This document shows, in pieces, positions 47,292-57,701 of a DNA stretch of 64,000 nt. The position numbers and the translations under genes were made by a program. The stretch is from NCBI GenBank assembly GCA_963931865.1, contig OZ007513.1, positions 6,475,929 to 6,539,928 of the forward strand, in the 5' to 3' direction. The notes beneath the pieces were generated by a model, which did not search any database, was not told where the DNA came from, and saw only the letters and a program-made list of their open reading frames with translations. The stretch comes from Axinella damicornis. Lineage: Eukaryota; Porifera; Demospongiae; Axinellida; Axinellidae. Position 1 is the first letter of the stretch; every line of letters begins with the position of its first letter.

Positions 47292-48446
47292 GGGTAGCCT
47301 CATTCCCAGCCCTGAGAGAGGGAGGAGAAATGGGCCTGGGTAATTTCCACTGTTTGTGCAGGTGCTATCTGTACGAAGAAACACATATTCATAAGGGTGA
47401 GGTGCAAATGACGTCTTTGTAGCTATAGTCACGTAGTTGAGCTAGTAATGCTTTCTATTTTGCTGCACTTGTCCTCCATCCACGAGATGAAAGGTGATAT
47501 CACCACCATTACACTGCCAGCGTGTGCACAGGCCATATTCGCTTGCTAATATATAAGTATCACCATACTACCAAGCTATACCGGAAAATATCACCAGTTT
47601 GTTGCCGTAGTATTGTTGCGAGTGCGAAGCACGAGTAACAATGCCGAAGGCGACAAACGAGTGATATGTTTCCGGTATAGCTTGGTACTATGGTGATACT
47701 GATTTTATCATACAAACCTGGAATTTCATTGCACATTCCTCTACCAATGAACGTAGCGAATGCGCGTTACCATAGCTTGCTCATGGCGACAATATTTTCA
47801 TTTCTGGTTGCCAACCCTTTACGTTAGTACGGCAAGCTTCAAACGCTTGGGTGCGAAGGCCTGCGTACCAAGCCCAAGGCGGAGCCACGGCAGCTATACG
47901 GTCGGTCCACGCTGATGACTGGCAGTTGTACGGTCCATTTCAAACGGGATGCCCGAGTATACGAACGAGTTCAACCTCGACTTCCGGAAGTATCGAGATG
48001 CAAGTCAGTCCTCTTCAGGAGCCCAAAAGGTAGTCAGTATCAGCTAGTCCAGGTAGTCTCTGACATAAGATTTGCTGTAGCGCACGTGACTTACTGTACA
48101 TAATACGGATTTCTCGCGTGACCAACAGTACTAATACAGATTTTTCACGTGACCTACTGTACAAAATACGGGTTTTTATCAACTGCGCTTGCGTACCAGG
48201 CTTTCCCATTGACTGCTGTACATTATTCAAACGTAGGTGTATGATAAGATAACGGTACAGGTCACGTAGTGTTTAGTATCTGCTAACGGTACAGATCACG
48301 TAGTGTTTAGTATCTGCTTTGACGTCACGAGTGTACAAACATAAATTGAACGTCCATGGTGCCGGTGGAATTCCACTGTGATTAAGCGCATGTGCAAACA
48401 GTGGAAACCAGGTTTCTCCTCCCTCTCTTGGGCCTGGGAATGAGGT
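47292..48446. mobile_element. TAGCCTCG-family element, about 1.15 kb, right tip lost at a G tract
   Basis: The left end tagcctcattcccagccc and its arm (gagagagggaggagaaatgg) recur inverted at 48398-48446 (tttctcctccctctcttggg and cctgggaatgagg). The expected final ctA is replaced by the long G tract. A second inverted pair (ctataccggaaa, tttccggtatag) lies inside at about 47576 and 47671. Confidence 0.6.
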
Positions 48447-48510
48447 GGGGGGGGGGGGGGGGGGGGGGGGTGGGGGGGGGGGGGGGGTGGGGGGGGGGGG
48501 GGGGGGGGGG
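48447..48510 (+). repeat. G tract of about 64 with two T interruptions
   Basis: Almost pure G, located exactly at the right tip of the element at 47292. It is probably a strong G-quadruplex former and hard to sequence. Confidence 0.9.
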
Positions 48511-48683
48511 TACAGTTTCTTGTTATTCACTAGCTATAGTGTACTACATTCTGTTGCTCGTGATTCGGATCATTTCATCATTTCTAGAATCCGTATGTCG
48601 TGACTGAATGTTATTTACCGGTATGGGGACACTCCAGAAGTCTGGGTGTGAATATCATTGAGAGTTGTGTCTATCAGGTTCCC

Positions 48684-49259
48684 TAGCCTCGTTCCCAGGC
48701 TGTCTGCCGCTTCGTTTTTAGTCGCATACGTGACCTTTGAACCCTTGTCAGATAAGCTGGCAGAAGGCCTGGTACCACTCCTACGTCAATTACAAGCAAG
48801 GTGGACATGGTTATGACGTAGGTGGACATGGTTTCATGTAAAATGGCAACGTGCCAGAAGTTCACGGGCTAACGGCAGGTTTCCTAGCGAGCTTTTACGC
48901 TGCCGTGGTGGACCACTGGAGGCGTCAGGTATGCATCTCCTTGTACGGTTATGGTAGCCTTGGTAACTATAATAGCTCTCTAAAGTAGCTTACCAAGCGC
49001 TTGGTACGCCTGAGTAGTCAAACGTTAGTGCATGCTGTATTCTCGTTAACGCTGAGTTGGCATCAAGTTGCTGTCTTCGTGGAAGCAATATAAACTGGAA
49101 GAGCATACGTACGTGTAGTCGAGTTGCTTCATAACCGTGTCCACCTTGCTTGTAAATGACGTAGGAGTGGTACCAGGCCTTCTGCCGCTTATCTGACAAG
49201 GGTTCAAAGGTCATGTATGCGACAAAAACGAAGTGGCAGACGGCCTGGGAACGAGGCTA
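48684..49259. mobile_element. TAGCCTCG-family element, 576 bp, in the transporter intron
   Basis: caggttccc at 48675-48683 and 49260-49268 is identical. Inverted arms of about 130 bases include gtctgccgcttcgtttt and aaccttgtc-type sequence, with ggcctggtaccactcctacg and its complement. The middle is unrelated. Confidence 0.88.
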
Positions 49260-49811
49260 CAGGTTCCCAGCGTTCTCAAACTCCTGTAATAATCTAGACC
49301 AATGTATTTTCATTCCTTTAGGGCATAGTCATTGGTATTGCGTTTGCTGTAGGAGCAGTGTCGAAGATTGTCAGCCCACTCTGGAGTGAGTCTGAGTGCA
49401 CACTTACACGCACACATAATTAATATGCGTACGCAGTCATGTAGTCGTGCCTACTTTCCCATGAGGTCAACATAATGAGCACCCACCTCATGTTTGTTTG
49501 TCGTGCACTGAGCATGCATGTACATGTGTTGGCTGGAGTATGTTCATTTTCTCTTATGATGGACAAAATTGTCAGCCTGTGGGCAACTTGCTACCAAGCG
49601 ACAATCTAGCCAAAAGTAGTCTCTAATCCCTCTGTATGTGCTCCAGCAGGGACTCTCTCCAACTTACCTAGCGTAGTTATGGAGTGACAGATGCTAGCTG
49701 GTGCATCAAACGTGGTCACTCATGAATGCATGATTACGAAAATGCCCACCCCCAGGCTCTCTCTTGTAAGCTGACTATGGTGTGTACATGTGCATGCATA
49801 CCATACAAGAC

Positions 49812-49813
<2 letters not shown>

Positions 49814-49879
<66 letters not shown>

Positions 49880-49890
49880 CACACACACAA
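49814..49890 (+). repeat. (CA)n microsatellite just upstream of the last transporter exon
   Basis: About 33 CA units followed by an imperfect CA-rich run up to the acceptor (cacacacag) at 49968-49969. CA repeats near acceptors can affect splicing; an effect here is not shown. Confidence 0.9.
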
Positions 49891-50859
49891 CACACCTCCA
49901 CCATCACCACACTTCACCACTCACACACCCACATACCTCCACACACACACATGCCACACCCACACACAGTTGATGCAGCATATGAGGGTACCAAGAAGCG
50001 CTCTTTCCTCCCCATGGTGATCATGGTGGGGATTAAACTGGTAGTGCTGCTCAGCTTTATCGCACTGTACCCAAAACTGGGTAAGAGAGAGCGAGATGAC
50101 CAGGAAGCCAAACCTACCAAAGGTGAAGAATCAGATGAAGACAGCACAGAGTTATCTGGACTAGTTTCTAAAGACAATCAACAGGAATGAGTTTTATAGT
50201 CTCAATCACACTGCTTTTGTATCAACTTATATTTATTTTTTCATCCCGTCAGAAATAGTAGCCGTCACCATGACCTTGTACCTGTTGTCATCCAGTTATG
50301 CAATGGTGTTTTGTACCTTGTTTTGAGTTGTTTTGAGAAATGCTCAATTCATATTGCCTGCCCGACGAAAATTTTAGTTCTGACACTAATATTCTATATG
50401 GCATGCAAGTTGATTGCCATGATCAGCACTCACATATACACCCCCTCCTCCGTTCCACACCACCCTAGTCTAGCTGCTAGATCTAGATCGATCCTCCGGG
50501 GAGGAGAGGAGGGTCTAGCAGCTAGACTACACCCACCCCCACTCCCATGCAAGCTCCACCCCCAAGCACCCTGCCCCACCCCCACTCACCCAGGCAGCCC
50601 CACACCAATGCACCCAGCCCCACCGCCACTATCTATACCAGCTGGTGGAGAAAGTTCATAGCGGCATGGGACATTCGCGGTACATTTTGGCGGCAAATTG
50701 GCGGGCAACACGTTCCTGAGAAATGCGCACGCGCAAGCTACTTCCAACGACGAGCGTGCTTGTGTCTTTGTAATTTTCACCTCCTCTGTCAGATCCTCTC
50801 CCAACGCGCTCCCTCTGTACAGCTCGTTGTATATTCTGATACGAATTCGGTAGCAGTTT

Positions 50860-50924
50860 TAGTCTCGCGGGCCAGCCTCTCGCCACACCCACTAGTGGGT
50901 GTGGCGAGAGGCTGGCCTGCGAGA
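50860..50924. repeat. Near-perfect palindrome related to TAGTCTCG ends
   Basis: tctcgcgggccagcctctcg and its complement surround cacacccactagtgggtgtg. It begins tagtctcg but the right side ends in cgaga-at, so the last bases are lost. Confidence 0.65.
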
Positions 50925-51090
50925 ATGGAGTCTGTGATATGCAGAATGGAGTCTGGGAACGAGGACAAATTAGAGTGCCAGCATAGTAAAGCTGAGGGAG
51001 GAGCAAGCTCTTCAAGTTAAGATGAATTAAAATAAAAGGGAGGCCTATTATGTGAAGATTTTAAGCAAGGCATTGGAATTGAGTTTGTGG

Positions 51091-51143
51091 ATTGATTCTG
51101 GAGCATAATCTCCAAAATTTGGAGATTATGCTCCAGAATCAAT
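51091..51143. repeat. Perfect 53-bp palindrome
   Basis: attgattctggagcataatc continues to tccaaa, a single central base, and then the exact complement. The flanks show no clear duplication. Confidence 0.8.
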
Positions 51144-51418
51144 AGTGGTGTGAATGGGAATTGATTTATATCTGTGAACTCAAGGTTTTTAGAGTGTGGA
51201 GTCCACCCAGTTCTGCAACTGCATGTGTGAATTTGTGCATGCCTGGGAGGTGAAACGTCTGAAGCGTATCTATTTAAGAACGGAGAGAACTGTCGTGCTT
51301 CGCTGTGCTAACGGAGGTGAAAGTTCATCAGACCTCTGCACAGAGGGCTTCCTAGCGCTAGACACTCACATAGGCAAATGAGGGGGCAGTAGCTGAGAGA
51401 GCAAAGCTACTTGCTGCC

Positions 51419-51462
51419 TAGCCTCGTTCCCAGGCCCGAGACGGGGCCTGGGAACGAGGCTA
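51419..51462. mobile_element. TAGCCTCG-family minimal element, 44 bp, with 9-bp target duplication
   Basis: Two termini (tagcctcgttcccaggcc and ggcctgggaacgaggcta) stand almost back to back. The flanks cttgctgcc (51410-51418) and cttgttgcc (51463-51471) differ at one base. Confidence 0.82.
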
Positions 51463-51634
51463 CTTGTTGCCGTAATCACTGGTACATGTACTGAAAGTAG
51501 GACCCACGACTTGCACACTTGCAGAATTGCACCTGCATATCTCACAAGAAATTCTTATGCTGTTTTGTCTTGCAGGGCTCAACCATCACTGATGGGCTGA
51601 AAGAAAGGTATGTTGTACCTGTGTGAGGGGTGCG

Positions 51635-51637
51635 TGT

Positions 51638-51668
<31 letters not shown>

Positions 51669-51676
51669 GGGGGGGG
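51635..51676 (+). repeat. (TG)n followed by a G homopolymer
   Basis: This has the same arrangement as at 7498-7549. Confidence 0.85.
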
Positions 51677-52319
51677 TTACATGTGTGTGTGTGCATGCAT
51701 GGGTGTGTGCGTGTTTGTGTGTACATGTTGAGTATGTGTACGTTCAGTCCCTTCTGCAATACATACCACTCAACTGCTAACTTACAAGGCGAGATGTGTC
51801 AAGCACGAAGTTCTGTCCTGCACAAATGATTGAGATGTGATAGGGACTGTATCATACCTGACATCGTGCATTGGATTAAAGACATTGTGCCAAGATGCAA
51901 TGATTCGGAATGCAATGATTGTTACTGAGATGTAATGATTCTGAATGATGACATGCAATCACCTGAGAACCACAGTGGCAAGTAAACAGAATGGAAGGTC
52001 GCTATGGGAGTGACTCGGGGGAATAGTGCTCCGGAACAAGTGATGAAGTTTGCATCAATGCAGTCTTTGATACACACCAAAAACCTACACTCTGAAACAG
52101 TACTGATATTAATCCTGAAACATTGAAATATTTCATTTCCTGTTTTCAAATCCTGGGGCAGTCCCCTGGTGAGCACTGTTTAGAAACAGTACTATTTCCG
52201 GATGTTAGCACACAGAGGATTCATCTTATCTGACCCAGTTGCTTCCCATTGTCCAAGTCTGCAAACTAAGTACCACAAGCCTCGTTCACATGCTCCATCC
52301 CAGCTTCAGTCTTTGTTTG

Positions 52320-52515
52320 CAAACTATGGCCCCATTTTTCAAATTTCAAAAGACGAAGCCAGGGTGGAGTTAGAACGAGGTCCTCTCTGTCACTCTCCCC
52401 AGGACATATCTCCTGATGACTTAGGGGAGTTGCTTCCTGCCCACCTACCTCGCTACATTGCCTACAGCTACTGCTTCAAGCATGACGATGGCAGGACATC
52501 CTACCCCCTCTGTAC
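52320..52515 (+). CDS. Glia maturation factor-like exon (ADF/cofilin fold)
   Basis: The frame reads QISKDEARVELER, then ISPDDLGELLPAHLPRYIAY and SYCFKHDDGRTSYPLC. This matches the middle of glia maturation factor (GMF), an ADF-homology protein that binds Arp2/3 and prunes actin branches. About nine residues between ELER and ISPDD are extra compared with the vertebrate proteins I remember. The frame is open on both sides. A splice donor is likely just after SYPL (ctct|gtactt). The N- and C-terminal exons were not found; a short exon-like piece at about 51577-51608 (STITDGLKER) may belong here. The minisatellites begin 0.6 kb downstream. Confidence 0.7.
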
Positions 52516-53094
52516 TTCTATAAGAGATGTGAGATGTCCGTACTTCTGTACTTCTAGACGCTTCTCAATCAACATAATTATTGTATACGTACATACATGC
52601 AGAGGAGTGCACGTGGTACGACAAGGGACACTAAGCATGTACCATTCATGGCACAATATATAATTTGTTGTCCCATATTACGGGGTCGTTGGAAAGGCAC
52701 TGCCAGTACAGTGGACAAACCCTATGTCCACTAAGCTGTGCCTTTGAATCCAGACTATACATTAGTCCAATCTGCAAGCATAAATTTAAGTCTGGTCAAG
52801 CAGGAAACAGAAAGCTGGAAAAGTAGGTGTTTGTAGCAAGATTGGTGCCACTGGAAATTACCCGACTTCATGTGGACGGGTATGAATAAATGGCAGAGTC
52901 AAGATAAACCATATCAGAGACTGAGTAGAGCTTACAATCACTGAGAAACGGCACACATACTTTCCTTCATCATTTGTGGTATTCAACATGTTTTGCATAG
53001 CTAACCATGCATTTACAAGAAAATAGTCAGCAAAAGAATTGGAGGTTAGAAAATAGGTCACTTGTGGAGCAGCTCAGGCCTATCTAAGGGTTCA

Positions 53095-53905
53095 TCCATG
53101 TACCCGTATCCTAGGGTACATCATGTACTCCTATCCTAGGGTACATCATGTACCCCTATCCTAGGGTACATCATGTACCCCATATCCTATGGTCATCATG
53201 TACCCCTATCCTAGGGTACATCATGTACCCCTATCCTAGGGTACATCATGTACGTACATGATGTACCCTAGGATAGGGGTACATGATGTATCCTAGGGTA
53301 CATCATGTACCCCATATCCTAGGGTACATCATGTACCCCCATCCTAGGGTACATCATGTACCCCATATCCTATGGTACATCATGTACCTAGGGTACATCA
53401 TGTACCCGTATCCTAGGGTACATCATGTACCCCATATCCTAGGGTACATCATGTACCCATATCCTAGGGTACATCATGTACCCCTATCCTAGGCTACATC
53501 ATGTACCCGTATCCTAGGGTACATCATGTACCACGTATCCCAGGGTACATCATGTACCCGTATCCTAGGGTACATCATGTACCCCATATCCTAGGGTACA
53601 TCATGTACCCCCATCCTAGGGTACATCATGTACCCCATATCCTATGGTACATCATGTACCTAGGGTACATCATGTACCCGTATCCTAGGGTACATCATGT
53701 ACCCCATATCCTAGGGTACATCATGTACCCATATCCTAGGGTACATCATGTACCCGTATCCTAGGGTACATCATGTACCCGTATCCTAGGGTACATCATG
53801 TACCCCATATCCTAGGGTACATCATGTACCCGTATCCTAGGGTACATCATGTACCCCGTATCCTAGGGTACATCATGTACCTGTATCCTACATCATGTAC
53901 ATATA
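53095..53905 (+). repeat. 25-bp minisatellite, about 32 units, with an inverted segment
   Basis: The unit is gtacatcatgtacccgtatcc followed by tagg in most copies. Both gtacatcatgtac and cctagg are near or true palindromes. At about 53249-53285 the unit runs in the opposite orientation (gtacatgatgtaccctagg). Larger blocks of about 300 bases recur inside (53290-53400 and 53575-53680). Open frames with YPRVHHVPHILGYIM repeats are translations of the array. Confidence 0.92.
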
Positions 53906-54483
53906 CTAAGGGCACTTGAGAGTTCCATGGCAACTGATCATGAATGTTCTTAATTGTCAAAACTGTCAAACCATAATTGACAATTAGTGTGCACTCAGGT
54001 TAGGCACAGGCACATTCTGCTTCTAATTACCGCATACGCAGCAGGGGTTTGTCTGTCAGTCAGTCAGTCAGTCGGTCTGTCCGTCCAAGCGGTTTGAGCG
54101 GTGAAGGCCTTGTTGAAGGCTTATTTCAGGATAGAAGTGTCAGAATTCAGAAAATACTTGCATCTACATAACTCACAGACCAGAGATCCACTCAAGTGGC
54201 TGAAAAAAGTTGCATGTACAATGTATGTCGACGATTAGCTGTACATCTGAAGCTTGGGTGCCAGTCCTATGTCATAAACTCCATGAGTTATTTTATACGC
54301 TTCTATCATGTCTGCTCTTTCCCTTCTGTATACCAGTGTTGGTAATTTAGTCATTTTCACATTCCATGTCTTTCAGACCTGCCAGCTGTTTTGTGGCTCT
54401 CCTCTGGACTCCTTCACTTCCGACACTTAGATCAATGTGTTTCTGCAGGTACGGACTCCACACCAATGTTGCACAATCAAAGT

Positions 54484-55238
54484 GATATGGTGTATGTGAT
54501 TCATACTCTGGGTTTCTAGAGTGCATGTGATTCGTACCCTGGGATTCTAGAGTGCATGTGATTCGTACCCTGGGTTTCTAGAGTGCATGTGGTTCGTACT
54601 CTGGGTTTCTAGAGTGCATGTGAATCGTACCCTGGGATTCTAGAGTGCATGTGATTCGTACCCTGGGTTTCTAGAGTGCATGTGGTTCGTACTCTGGGTT
54701 TCTAGAGTGCATGTGATTCGTACCTAGAGTGTATGTGATTCGTACCCTGGGTTTCTAGAGTGCATGTGATTCGTACCCTGGGTTTCTAGAGTGTATGTGA
54801 TTCGTACTCTGGGTTTCTAGAGTGCATGTGATTCGTACCCTGGGATTCTAGAGTGCATGTGATTCGTACCCTGGGTTTCTAGAGTGCATGTGGTTCGTAC
54901 TCTGGGTTTCTAGAGTGCATGTGATTCGTACCTAGAGTGTATGTGATTCGTACCCTGGGTTTCTAGAGTGCATGTGATTCGTACCCTGGGTTTCTAGAGT
55001 GTATGTGATTCGTACTCTGGGTTTCTAGAGTGCATGTGATTCGTACCCTGGGTTTCTAGAGTGCATGTGATTCGTACCCTGGGTTTCTAGAGTGCATGTG
55101 ATTCGTACCCTGGGTTTCTAGAGTGCATGTGATTCGTACCCTGGGTTTCTAGAGTGCATGTGATTCATACCCTGGGTTTCTAGAGTGCATGTTATTCGTA
55201 CTCTGGGTTTTTAGAGTGCATGTGATTCGTACCCTGTC
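54484..55238 (+). repeat. 31-bp minisatellite, about 24 units
   Basis: The unit is gtgattcgtaccctgggttt followed by ctagagtgcat. Shortened units (gtacctagagtgtatgtg) appear twice at about 54718 and 54927, inside a duplicated block of about 210 bases, showing block duplication during growth of the array. Confidence 0.92.
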
Positions 55239-56600
55239 CAGCTGGCAGCCTTAGATATTGTTTCAAGGCTGACCAGGTTGATCTACGTAATTATCCTTTA
55301 ATTCAGGCTCCTGATTGGATGGATGTGACATTTACGTTTAGCCTCGGTCCTCAAATTCAAGCCTTCCTTGCTGTTGCATCATCATCTGTGCATGCTCAAC
55401 TCATAGCAGACTCTCAGCTCAATCAGCCAGACTGTGTGTCTGTTGGTGTGTGTGTGTGTGTGTGGTGTAGATATGTGGTGTGTGTGTGTGGTGTAGATAT
55501 GTGGTGTGTGTGTGTGTGTTTGACCTGCTATGAATGTAATTCGACTCCTGCCTTTCAAACAAATCTCCCTCCCTTCATCCCACCTCAAGGCACTGTGTAA
55601 CCTGAGAAGTGGAGTGTGGACTGATGGAGATGAACATTGGCTTGAACTCCGTCAGACATGTAAGGGAGGAAAAGAAGGGGGGAAGGGGTGATACCAAGAG
55701 AGAGAGAGAGGGGGGGTGGATGGGAGAGGGAGGGAAGGTGTAGGGGGAGGAGAGAAAGGAAATGCGAGGGGAGAGGGTGCATTAGCAATTATGGTAGGTC
55801 AGGAGGAGACCTCATCTTCAACGGAGAGAATTTCACTGTTGAGCCTTTGGCACAGCCATTATTGCCCCGAAGCTTACTCTGAAGTGTCACGTTCTGTACT
55901 ATACTGATAAAAGTTGTGTAAATCCAAAGGTAGCCGGCCGGCCGGAAGGCCTGGGATATTATATTTTATTTATCACGTCATCAACTGACACCAGTGTCCA
56001 CCAGGTGGACTGAGGGTAGGGAGGAGACCAAATAATTCAAAAGTGGATAAGTTGTGTCGCAGGAATGCAAAACGTACTGTGTTCAAACTGCACAATCAAA
56101 CAGGTGATGGCGCAAAATGTATGTGCAAAATGCAGAAACATGCTCCAAGTAGACGTTATGGTGAAAATGCGGAAATATTCTTACACTATGCTCAAAGGCA
56201 TAAACATTCATAAATTGTTTACGTGTGTAGATACTGTAGAAACACAGAGGGTTCACCATCCTTATTCTGTTCAGTTCCCCTCTAGCTGCATAGCACGGCC
56301 ATAGCATAACAACACGAAGGTACTTGATTGATTCGTTCACTTCACCGTTTGACTGATATCCAAGATCGCACAGCCTGTTAACTCTCTGCCTGCGTTTGTC
56401 GCACAATTGCGACGTGCGCGGACGCGCGCAAAATGCGGCTGTCGCATATTTACGACAAGATCGCGAGGCGAGCTAAACTGAAGCGGGGCAGACCCTGCTA
56501 ATATAATGGCAATCACAGTCATGAAGAGGCAGACCCTACGGATATCAGCAGTCGATCAGAAGCTCCTCCTACCGATCGAGAGATAAGTAAGCGCTCACTG
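55238..56600. other. Stretch with weak coding signs
   Basis: A plus-strand frame at about 55305-55440 (DWMDVTFTFSLGPQIQAFLA) could be an exon but matches nothing I know. It is followed by TG repeats (55447-55520) and a GA-rich run (55700-55760). I assign no function. Confidence 0.3.
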
Positions 56601-57701
56601 TTTTGTCGCCGTTTTGTGTACTGCCAGCATGGACAGGCTTTTTCGCCTACGGAACGCTATTGGTAGCGCTCAAGGGCCTAGAAGAGGCTCGAGGCATCAT
56701 TGAACTATCTATCAACACCAATAACTCACCCGCTGGAGGTCAGACATCGACAGCACAACAACAGGGAGAGTTCCAAGGTGAGCGCTTGAGTATAACTCGG
56801 CCTAGCAGCCGTATAACGATAGTCGGGGCTCAATCACGCCCTTAGCAGACAAATTAACTATACTTCGACAGTTCTTAGCCTTCGCACTTGAAGTCTACTC
56901 CGCGATTGTAAGTTAAACGGCGAGAAGCCTTAGAGATGTGTAACCTAGGCAATAAATTGATCACGAGTCGCGTGAGCGGAAGTTATGAATATTAATGAAC
57001 GCAGACCAAGGGTTAAGATTCAAGTTTAAAACGCAAGCACAAAATTCATACCATTAAACAATATGCTCTTTACTATAATGCCAGTTAAATTAAATGTACG
57101 TCACACTCAGTGACACATTGAAGTGCTACGGGGGATGCAGTTAAAAGGTCAGAAGGCAGAATATATCTAGACCAGACCAATTCAATAAGCAGTTGTCCAG
57201 TACTTTAGTATACTTTGGCCGGTTAGACCACTGTGGTTTTCGGTTCCTGTTGTAGTTACTCGTGTGTAGCGAGTGCTACTTGTATGCACCACGTCAACAA
57301 ACGAGTGCTTAGTTACTCTGTGGAAGTTAGTGTGAATCGCTGGCAACGTAGCGCCTCTGCTGTGTGACAGTAAAGTAGCTGCAAGTCAGTGTGGTTGACG
57401 ATAATGGACACTCTGTTGCTGCAAGGATCCAGCAGGTTTGTTACTGAGCCAGTCCATCTACCATTGGAGGATAAAGTCCTGTACAGCCATCACTAATTGA
57501 GCATGGCACTGTGGGCCCATCTGCTTGTAGCAGTGAAGAAGGCTGCTATATAATACCCAGGGCATGGATACATATGGCTTGTGGTAGCATGTACAGTAAT
57601 AACAGTGCTGTCAACCATGGCACAAGCAATAAGCTATGCAGCCATGGCTTTGTGCAAGTTAGCTAGTTAACAAAACTATATTTTCATTTCTCTTTGCACA
57701 G

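Larger units (their letters stand above)
46517..50190 (+). pseudogene. Major-facilitator transporter, C-terminal half (copy 1)
   Basis: The first exon (ends 47109, cat|gtaagt) encodes a membrane segment (FSAIIGLVLSIVALVLLADW), a long extracellular loop (DPCTEFSLYHHPE, CHWIPTSSVTGQNCTDCQPI) and a second segment (LNFVQFSVGAMVLLIA). Then, after a 2-base frame change near 47052, it reads SMTNLITDVTHKQMH. Exon 49322-49385 reads GIVIGIAFAVGAVSKIVSPL and exon 49970-50190 reads DAAYEGTKKRSFLPMVIMVG, ending in an acidic tail. Cys-rich loops and this tail fit an MFS carrier; the substrate is unknown. N-terminal segments are absent upstream. The intron of about 2.2 kb carries two MITE insertions. Against copy 2, the 2-base difference is an insertion here. 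Confidence 0.65.

Noticed and set aside
48273..48607. Polyproline and polyglycine open frames
   Set aside because: They result from the long G tract at 48447-48510.
49726..49960. Thr-His-rich N-terminal extension before the last transporter exon
   Set aside because: It is read through the CA microsatellite; the exon starts after the acceptor at 49968-49969.
52376..52398. A 23-base intron between ELER and ISPDDL in the GMF-like exon
   Set aside because: It has gt...ag borders and would remove the extra residues, but it is too short to splice and its removal would break the frame.
53283..53764. Proteins with YPRVHHVPHILGYIM repeats
   Set aside because: They are exact translations of the 25-bp minisatellite and are not conserved independently of the repeat.
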